A DNA stretch of 5,350 nt from Frankiaceae bacterium (GTDB lineage: Bacteria; Actinomycetota; Actinomycetes; Frankiales; Frankiaceae). Position numbers and translations under genes: made by a program. Where the stretch lies: NCBI GenBank assembly GCA_030840885.1, contig JAVEDQ010000578.1:1-5350 (forward strand), in the 5' to 3' direction. This document shows, one piece after another, positions 1-4,368 of this stretch. Within the stretch, counting starts at the first letter, position 1. Every line of letters begins with the position of its first letter. The notes under the pieces were generated by a model, which was not told where the DNA came from, ran no database searches, and saw only the letters and a list, made by a program, of their open reading frames with translations.

Positions 1-1334
1 TCCAGGAGGCGCGTCACTTCACGGTGCCGACCGCCCACCGCTACCGCGAGCTCGTCGAGTCGGTGGCCTTCGTCGGGGCGCTGGGCGAGGACCTTCCGAT
101 CAGCCCGGTCGCCGGGGTCCGCGGTGCCGCGCTGCACCCGACCGACTCGGTACGCGGCGAGTGGAACATCGTCGTGCTCGCTCCGCACTTCGCCGCCGGG
201 CTGCTCGCCCGCGATCTCGGTGACGCCGGTCCGGACATGGAGCGGACCTTCGAGTTCGCGCTCACTTACGACCGGGAGACGGTCGTCGCCGCTGCGCAGT
301 CGATGTTGTCGCGGATCGTCGCGCAGGCCCCCCGCATCCCGGAAGCCGCGGGGATGGCGGACGGCTCGGCCGCGGCCGGCGTCGTCAGCAACGCCTGCTC
401 GCCCACCGTGCTGCCCAACTCCGAGCGCACCCTGCGCCGCGCGTTGGCCGCCACGACCAACGGCGTGACGATCAGCGACGTCACCCGTCCGGACCAGCCG
501 CTGGTCTACGCCAACAGCGCGTTCGAACGACTGAGCGGCTTGCGGGTCGAGGACGTGCTCGGCCGGAACTGCCGGTTCCTGCAGGGCGCCGACACCGACC
601 GCGCGGCCGTGGATCGGATCCGTGCTGCGGTGGCCGAGGGCCGCGAGAGCCGCGAGACCCTGCGCAACTACCGGGGACCGAACCGGGAGCCGTGGTGGAA
701 CGAGATCTACCTTGCCCCGGTCTTCGACGAGCGTGGCCGGCTCGTGCAGTACATCGGCGTCCAGAACGACGTGACCGCCCGCGTGGAGGCAGAGACGGCC
801 CTGCGCGAGGAGCGGGCCCGCATCGTCGGCTACGTCGAGCAGATCGAACAACTCGCGTACTCCGACCCGCTCACCGGGCTGATGAACCGCCGCCGGCTGC
901 TCGACGCCCTCGAGCCGGTCCTGCTGTCCGCCCAGCTGAACCGGGACGGGGTGGCTCTGCTCTATCTCGACCTCGACGGCTTCAAGGACGTGAACGACGT
1001 GCTGGGCCACGGTGCGGGCGACGCGGTCCTGCGGGAGGTCGGCGTTCGGCTGAAGGCCCGGCTACGGCGCGGGGACCTGGTCGCGCGCCTCGGCGGCGAC
1101 GAGTTCCTCGTCGTGCTGCCCAACCTCGACCCGGCCACCGCGGCCGAGGAGGCCGAGCGGGTGCGGGCCGACCTCGCCGCGGTGCTCGCCGAGCCGATGC
1201 TGACCGCGCGTGGGCCCGTTGAGATCGTCGCGAGCTTCGGGGCAAGTGCCTACCCCGCGGACGGCTCCGACTTCGACGCCCTGCTGCACGCGGCAGATGC
1301 GCGGATGTACCGGGCGAAGCGGCTCCGGCGCTGA
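1..1334 (+). CDS. DICT-LOV-GGDEF diguanylate cyclase, blue-light sensor (5' end outside window)
   Basis: Predicted enzyme that condenses two GTP to cyclic di-GMP in the cytoplasm under sensory control. The frame is open to the left edge and reads FQEARHFT before the GTG at 24. That continues a DICT sensory domain, so I treat the gene as 5'-partial and not as starting at 24. Residues below count from that GTG. DICT remainder is about 1-100. A LOV-type PAS domain is about 134-252, with GRNCRFLQG at 180-188 (adduct Cys183) and flavin-contact residues Asn215, Asn226 and Gln247. A helical linker spans 252-280. The GGDEF domain is about 279-436, with metal Asp316, GGDEF at 357-361 and inhibitory-site RxxD at 348-351. 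There is no EAL domain. From family knowledge, blue light forms a Cys-flavin adduct that changes the output domain. Whether light activates or inhibits here cannot be read. It converges on the HxlR gene. Confidence 0.93.
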   Translation, partial: QEARHFTVPTAHRYRELVESVAFVGALGEDLPISPVAGVRGAALHPTDSVRGEWNIVVLAPHFAAGLLARDLGDAGPDMERTFEFALTYDRETVVAAAQSMLSRIVAQAPRIPEAAGMADGSAAAGVVSNACSPTVLPNSERTLRRALAATTNGVTISDVTRPDQPLVYANSAFERLSGLRVEDVLGRNCRFLQGADTDRAAVDRIRAAVAEGRESRETLRNYRGPNREPWWNEIYLAPVFDERGRLVQYIGVQNDVTARVEAETALREERARIVGYVEQIEQLAYSDPLTGLMNRRRLLDALEPVLLSAQLNRDGVALLYLDLDGFKDVNDVLGHGAGDAVLREVGVRLKARLRRGDLVARLGGDEFLVVLPNLDPATAAEEAERVRADLAAVLAEPMLTARGPVEIVASFGASAYPADGSDFDALLHAADARMYRAKRLRR

Positions 1335-1341
1335 TGTAGCC

Positions 1342-1371
1342 GCCTGACGGAAGAATGTAACGCCGTCAGGC
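1342..1371. terminator. Hairpin between convergent genes, possible bidirectional terminator
   Basis: A perfect 9-bp inverted repeat, GCCTGACGG (1342-1350) and CCGTCAGGC (1363-1371), flanks a 12-nt A-rich loop. It lies 8 bases after the cyclase stop, and its right arm contains the stop codon of the facing HxlR gene. No T tract follows on either strand, which is common for terminators in high-GC actinobacteria. The structure is seen; its role as a terminator is inferred from position. Confidence 0.6.
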
Positions 1372-1863
1372 CGGGCGGACCCGGCGGCGGACGTCGACGG
1401 CGGTCTCCCCGAGCGGCACCTCGTGGCCCTCGGCACAGCGCACCTCGACCGCGACGGGCGCGCCGCAGCCGGCATGGGTCAGTGCGAGCGGCGGGCCGGC
1501 CTCCCCGGTCAGCCAGCTGTCGCCCCACTGCATGAGGGCCAACGCGGCAGGGGCCAGGTCCCGTCCCATCTCGGTGAGCACGTACTCGTAGCGGGTGCGC
1601 TGCCCCGGCTCGCGGTAGGGGGCGCGGCTCAGCAGGCCGGCGTCGACGAGCTCCTTCAGCCGGGCCGCCGCCACCGCTTCGGTGATGCCCACGCGGTGCG
1701 CGAAGTCGTCGAAGCGGCGGGTGCCGTAGAAGGCCTCGCGCATCAGCAGCAACGCCGAGCGGGTGCCGACGACGCCGAGCGCGGCGTCGATGGAGCAGCG
1801 GGTCGCCGTCCAGCTGCCGCGGTCACTGAGCCGGCCCTGGAGCTGCAGCGTTTCGGGTTCCAT
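1366..1863 (-). CDS. HxlR-family winged-helix transcriptional regulator
   Basis: A 165-residue DNA-binding protein, probably the local regulator of the divergent MFS exporter. The HxlR core is recognisable: RCSIDAALGVVG at 22-33, LLLMREAFYGTRRFDDF at 38-54, the recognition region ITEAVAAARLKELVDAGLL at 60-78, and a wing with YEYVLTEMGRDL at 92-103. MQWGDSWL at 111-118 is the usual dimerisation-helix ending. The C-terminal tail has Cys133, Cys143 and His147, resembling the degenerate zinc-ribbon tail of many actinobacterial HxlR proteins. Cys23 sits where the redox-sensing cysteine of YodB and HypR lies, so thiol sensing is possible but not shown. The ATG at 1863 is the only reasonable start before the core. 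A weak AGGTGGG lies 11 bases upstream. Members act as repressors or activators; the ligand is unknown. Confidence 0.92.
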   Translation of the reverse strand: MEPETLQLQGRLSDRGSWTATRCSIDAALGVVGTRSALLLMREAFYGTRRFDDFAHRVGITEAVAAARLKELVDAGLLSRAPYREPGQRTRYEYVLTEMGRDLAPAALALMQWGDSWLTGEAGPPLALTHAGCGAPVAVEVRCAEGHEVPLGETAVDVRRRVRPA

Positions 1864-1869
1864 GCATCG

Positions 1870-1898
1870 ATCATCCCACCTGGCTTGCGTGAAGCCAA
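1870..1898 (-). promoter_or_regulatory. Candidate promoter of the HxlR-family gene
   Basis: On the minus strand TTGGCT (1898-1893) and GATGAT (1875-1870) are 17 bp apart. The -35 element is the right arm of the palindrome, and the predicted start site falls at or near the ATG at 1863. The match to consensus is weak. An alternative is a start further upstream that uses the AGGTGGG at 1881-1875 as ribosome binding site. Confidence 0.3.
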
Positions 1899-1900
1899 GT
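1878..1900. promoter_or_regulatory. Palindromic operator candidate between hxlR-type gene and MFS gene
   Basis: A 23-bp imperfect palindrome, ACcTGGCTT-GCGTG-AAGCCAaGT, has 8 of 9 positions paired per arm and is centred at 1889. It is the only strong dyad in the gap between the two divergent start codons, and overlaps the best -35 candidates on both strands. HxlR proteins bind as dimers to dyads of this general size, so this is the likely autoregulatory and exporter-control site. Sequence symmetry is seen; binding is inferred. Confidence 0.6.
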
Positions 1901-1913
1901 CAGCTGCCATCCT
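1885..1913 (+). promoter_or_regulatory. Candidate promoter of the MFS gene, giving a leaderless transcript
   Basis: TTGCGT (1885-1890) and CATCCT (1908-1913) are separated by 17 bp, a weak match to the housekeeping promoter pattern. Transcription would begin about 1920-1921, at the ATG itself. The bases before that ATG contain no Shine-Dalgarno motif, which agrees with a leaderless message. The -35 element lies inside the palindrome, so a bound regulator would block it. Confidence 0.35.
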
Positions 1914-1920
1914 TCTGACT

Positions 1921-3375
1921 ATGGCCAACCAAAGTCACCCGGTGTCGAAGGATCAGCGGGCGGTGGAGCGCACCGCCGCTCGCCCCGGTGCGGTCCTCGC
2001 CGTGCTGTCCGTCGCCGCCTTCATGGCGAGCCTCGACCTGTTCATCGTCAACGTGGCCTTCGACGAGATCGGGAAGGACTTCGACGGCGTCTCGCTCTCG
2101 GATCTGTCCTGGGTGCTCAACGGCTACGCAATCGTCTACGCGGCTCTGCTCGTGCCCCTGGGTCGGCTGGCTGATCGGTTCGGCCGCAAGCAGGGCTTCC
2201 TGCTCGGGCTCGCGGTGTTCACGGCCGCCAGCCTGGCGTGTGCCCTGGCCACCGGCCCGTGGCTGCTCGTCGGCTTCCGCACCCTGCAGGCCGCCGGAGC
2301 TGCACTGCTGACGCCGACCAGCCTCGGCCTGCTGGTGAACGCCACCCCACCGGCCGGGCGGGTGCGCGCGGTGCGGATCTGGGCCGCGACCGGTGCCCTC
2401 GCCGCCGCGGTCGGTCCGGCCGTCGGCGGGGTGCTGGTCGAAGCCTCGTGGCGCTGGGTCTTCCTGGTGAACCTGCCGATCGGCATCGCGGCTTTCGCGG
2501 TCGCGGTGCGCATCGTGCCCAGGTCACGCGACGAGCAGGTCGGCCGCATCCCCGACCTGGTGGGTGCTGCCGTGCTCGCCCTCTCCATCGGCACGCTCTC
2601 GCTCGCGCTCGTGAAGGCGCCGGACTGGGGATGGGGAAGCACCGCGACGCTGACCTCGCTCGCCGTCTCCGTCCTCGGGGCCGCCGTCTTCGCCTGGCGT
2701 TCCTTGCACCACCCGCTGCCGGTGGTCGAGCCGGCGCTGCTGAAGGTGCGGGCCTTCGCCTGGTCCAACGCCACGTCCCTGCTGTTCAGCATCGCGTTCG
2801 CGGCGAACCTGCTCGTCGCCATCCTCTGGATGCAGCAGGTCTGGGGGTACTCGGCCATCCGCACCGGTCTGGCCATCGCGCCCGGCCCGCTGATGGTGCC
2901 GATCTTCGCAGCGGTGGCACAGAGCATCGCGCACCGCGTTCCCGTGGGCCGGATCGCGGCGCTCGGCTGCGTCCTCGTCGCCTGCGGCTCGTTGCTGGTG
3001 CTGACCAGCGTGGGTCCGGAGCCGCAGTACGTGACCGAGATGCTGCCGGGCTGGCTCATCGGCGGGATCGGTGTCGGCTTCGCGCTGCCGACCATCCTCT
3101 CGGCGGCGACGAGTGACCTGCCGGCCGACCGCTCGGCCACCGGCAGTGCCGTGGTCAACATGAGCCGTCAGCTCGGCACCGTGCTCGGCGTCAGCATCCT
3201 CGTCGCTCTGGTCGGCAAGCCGATCGGCTACGTGGCCGCGCACGACGCGTTCCAGCGGGTGTGGCTCGCGGTGGCGGTCAGTGCCGTACTCGCGGCCGTC
3301 GCCGCGATCGGGATGACACCCCGGTCGACGCGGGCACCCGAGCCGCTGCCGTCGGCTGCGTTCGAGGCCGCCTGA
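1921..3375 (+). CDS. MFS exporter, DHA2 (EmrB/QacA-like) family, 14 predicted membrane helices
   Basis: A 484-residue inner-membrane protein, probably a proton-coupled antiporter exporting a drug or other small molecule. DHA2 hallmarks are visible: SLDLFIVNVAFDEIG in helix 1 at 37-51 (Asp39), motif A GRLADRFGRKQ at 81-91, and motif C around GALAAAVGPAVGGVL at 158-172. WRWVFLVNLPIGI at 177-189 is a family signature, and alternating hydrophobic segments continue to about residue 465, followed by a short polar tail. Length is normal for the 14-helix class. The open frame extends far upstream antisense to the regulator, but the ATG at 1921 leaves the usual short cytoplasmic N-terminus before helix 1 and lies just after the putative promoter. 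Divergence from an HxlR regulator suggests substrate-induced or stress-induced expression. The substrate cannot be predicted. Confidence 0.93.
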   Translation: MANQSHPVSKDQRAVERTAARPGAVLAVLSVAAFMASLDLFIVNVAFDEIGKDFDGVSLSDLSWVLNGYAIVYAALLVPLGRLADRFGRKQGFLLGLAVFTAASLACALATGPWLLVGFRTLQAAGAALLTPTSLGLLVNATPPAGRVRAVRIWAATGALAAAVGPAVGGVLVEASWRWVFLVNLPIGIAAFAVAVRIVPRSRDEQVGRIPDLVGAAVLALSIGTLSLALVKAPDWGWGSTATLTSLAVSVLGAAVFAWRSLHHPLPVVEPALLKVRAFAWSNATSLLFSIAFAANLLVAILWMQQVWGYSAIRTGLAIAPGPLMVPIFAAVAQSIAHRVPVGRIAALGCVLVACGSLLVLTSVGPEPQYVTEMLPGWLIGGIGVGFALPTILSAATSDLPADRSATGSAVVNMSRQLGTVLGVSILVALVGKPIGYVAAHDAFQRVWLAVAVSAVLAAVAAIGMTPRSTRAPEPLPSAAFEAA

Positions 3376-3417
3376 CGCGGGACCGAAGTACCGAATCCGT
3401 CGAGCGGGTCAGGCGGC
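3367..3417. terminator. Inverted repeat joining the ends of convergent MFS and DUF5999 genes
   Basis: A perfect 10-bp inverted repeat, GCCGCCTGAC (3367-3376) and GTCAGGCGGC (3408-3417), is separated by 31 nt. Each arm contains the stop codon of one of the two converging genes, both of which end in Ala-Ala-stop. It may act as a two-way terminator. The long loop and lack of a T tract make this weaker than the hairpin at 1342-1371, and part of the symmetry simply reflects the shared coding ends. Confidence 0.4.
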
Positions 3418-3645
3418 GACCAGCGAGGCCTGACGCGCGTGCGGGGCCTCCCGGTGCGGAACGACCGCCCGGCCGTCGGGGAGCAGCTCGCCGGCGTCGG
3501 TGAACAGCACCACGCCGTTGCAGAGCAGCGACCAGCCCTGCTCGCAGTGATCCGCTACCACGTGGGCGGCGGCGTGGTCGGAAGCGGTCGCGCTCGGACA
3601 TACAGGTGCGTGCGAGCAGCGCGGCAGCGTCAGGGTGACAGACAT
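3409..3645 (-). CDS. Small DUF5999-family protein, function unknown
   Basis: A 78-residue protein with the strongly conserved family core EQGWSLLCNGVVLF at 35-48 followed by DAGELLPDGR at 50-59 and a PH pair at 63-64. The N-terminal CSHAPVCPSA at 10-19 matches the CxHxPxCPSA opening I know from actinomycete members. Here it is preceded by about eight extra residues. Cys10, His12, Cys16, Cys34 and Cys42 could bind metal or form disulfides, but this is not established. There is no signal peptide or membrane segment. The ATG at 3645 is fixed by an excellent AGGAGG four bases upstream, and no other ATG or GTG precedes the core. The gene is monocistronic by position. No biochemical function is known to me. 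Confidence 0.88.
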   Translation of the reverse strand: MSVTLTLPRCSHAPVCPSATASDHAAAHVVADHCEQGWSLLCNGVVLFTDAGELLPDGRAVVPHREAPHARQASLVAA

Positions 3646-3649
3646 TGCT

Positions 3650-3655
3650 CCTCCT
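3650..3655 (-). promoter_or_regulatory. Ribosome binding site of DUF5999 gene
   Basis: AGGAGG on the minus strand lies four bases before the ATG at 3645. It is the strongest Shine-Dalgarno sequence in a start context in this window and decides the start that includes the eight-residue N-terminal extension. Confidence 0.8.
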
Positions 3656-3704
3656 ACCGGTTCTTAATCGTGGCGCCGCCGGCGGTTACTCCTGCGTCGT
3701 CGCT

Positions 3705-3736
3705 GACAAGGACGACCGTGCGCTTACTGCCTTGTC
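3705..3736. repeat. Inverted repeat upstream of the DUF5999 gene
   Basis: GACAAGG (3705-3711) and CCTTGTC (3730-3736) form a perfect 7-bp inverted repeat with an 18-nt spacer, about 60 to 90 bases upstream of the DUF5999 start. It could be an operator, or a hairpin ending transcription from the VOC gene upstream. The minus strand of the inner arm reads TTGTCA, a -35-like hexamer, but I could not find a convincing -10 at the right distance. The rest of 3646-3791 shows nothing else I can name. Confidence 0.35.
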
Positions 3737-3791
3737 GGAACCTCCCGAGAACCTTATGGGCGGCAGGGGCCCGCGTTCGCGCCGGCACGTC

Positions 3792-4196
3792 TCAGGGGCG
3801 AGGGGCGTAGTAACACTCCAGCTGGATGTTGTCCGGGTCCCGGAAGATGACGACCTTGCTTTCCGGCATCGCCCCGTCCTTCACGCCGGAGTGGGCGACG
3901 TCGTGCTGGTCGAGCCGGGCGGCCCAGGCGGAGACGGCGTCGGGAGTCGCGACGCGGAAGCCCACGTGGTCCAGGCCGGTGCGGAGCTCGTCGAAGGTTG
4001 TGTCCGGCGGGTTCGGGTGCCCGACGAGGCCGAGGAGCAGCGGGCCGACCGAGAACAGGACGACGGTGCGGTCCTCGACGTCGGCCCTCGCCGCCTCCTC
4101 CAGGCCCAGGACGGAGCTGTACCAGGCCACCGACCGCTCGAGGTCGCGCACGGTCAACTCGAGGTGGTGGATCCCGGTGAAGCTCAGGTCGGGCAC
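3792..4196 (-). CDS. VOC (glyoxalase/bleomycin-resistance fold) family protein
   Basis: A 134-residue cytoplasmic protein, the usual size for a single VOC protein with two beta-alpha-beta-beta-beta modules. Module one starts at GIHHLELTVRDLERSVAWYSSVLGLE (8-33), and module two at GLDHVGFRVATPDAV (74-88) with the closing strand FRDPDNIQLECYY (118-130). His11, His77 and Glu127 are placed to be metal ligands. His60 or His10 may also take part, while the position of the second-strand glutamate of true glyoxalase I looks like glycine. I therefore would not call it lactoylglutathione lyase; lyase, dioxygenase or resistance-type roles remain open. The start is GTG at 4196, chosen because MPDLSFTGIHH is the normal distance from the fold and AAGGAG lies five bases upstream. 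It appears separately transcribed from the SDR gene. Confidence 0.9.
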   Translation of the reverse strand: MPDLSFTGIHHLELTVRDLERSVAWYSSVLGLEEAARADVEDRTVVLFSVGPLLLGLVGHPNPPDTTFDELRTGLDHVGFRVATPDAVSAWAARLDQHDVAHSGVKDGAMPESKVVIFRDPDNIQLECYYAPRP

Positions 4197-4201
4197 TGCG
4201 A

Positions 4202-4207
4202 CTCCTT
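4202..4207 (-). promoter_or_regulatory. Ribosome binding site of the VOC gene
   Basis: AAGGAG on the minus strand, five bases before the GTG at 4196. It supports a GTG start here rather than a longer or shorter reading. Confidence 0.75.
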
Positions 4208-4260
4208 CGTCGACACCTTTGTAAGACTGCCTTTCCTCGGCCCTACCCTTCTCGCGACAA

Positions 4261-4272
4261 TTGCCCCGGCAA
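4261..4272. promoter_or_regulatory. Short palindrome upstream of the VOC gene
   Basis: TTGCC-CC-GGCAA is a perfect 5+5 dyad with a 2-base spacer, about 65 to 75 bases before the GTG start at 4196. Its place in the presumed promoter region suggests an operator, but it is short enough to arise by chance. No convincing promoter hexamers could be assigned in 4208-4330. Confidence 0.3.
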
Positions 4273-4331
4273 GCGTGCCGCTGCTACCCGTCTTCCTGCT
4301 GGGTCGGTCAGCTGGGCGCACTACCCTCCGT

Positions 4332-4368
4332 TGAGGGCACGCTCGCAACGACCTGACCGCGTCCCTCA
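4332..4368 (-). terminator. Hairpin at the end of the SDR gene, probable terminator
   Basis: TGAGGGcACGC (4332-4342) pairs with GCGTCCCTCA (4359-4368): ten base pairs with a single bulged C and a 16-nt loop. In the minus-strand direction the hairpin begins exactly at the TGA of the SDR gene. No T tract follows. It separates the SDR gene from the VOC gene downstream. Confidence 0.55.

Noticed and set aside
4..26. AGGAGG at 4-9 with GTG at 24 as the start of the cyclase gene
   Set aside because: The spacing of 14 bases is long, and the frame before the GTG reads FQEARHFT, which continues the DICT domain, so this is internal coding sequence.
1423..1920. A 166-residue N-terminal extension of the MFS protein
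   Set aside because: It is the antisense shadow of the HxlR gene, has no transporter-like character, and a normal N-terminus starts at ATG 1921.
2136..3243. Long minus-strand open frames across the MFS gene (341 and 239 residues)
   Set aside because: They are low-complexity, charged or Ala/Arg/Thr-rich translations typical of the reverse strand of high-GC genes, with no recognisable domain.
3645..4334. A 229-residue plus-strand open frame over the VOC gene
   Set aside because: It is antisense to a clear VOC protein, and its translation shows no known fold or ribosome binding site.
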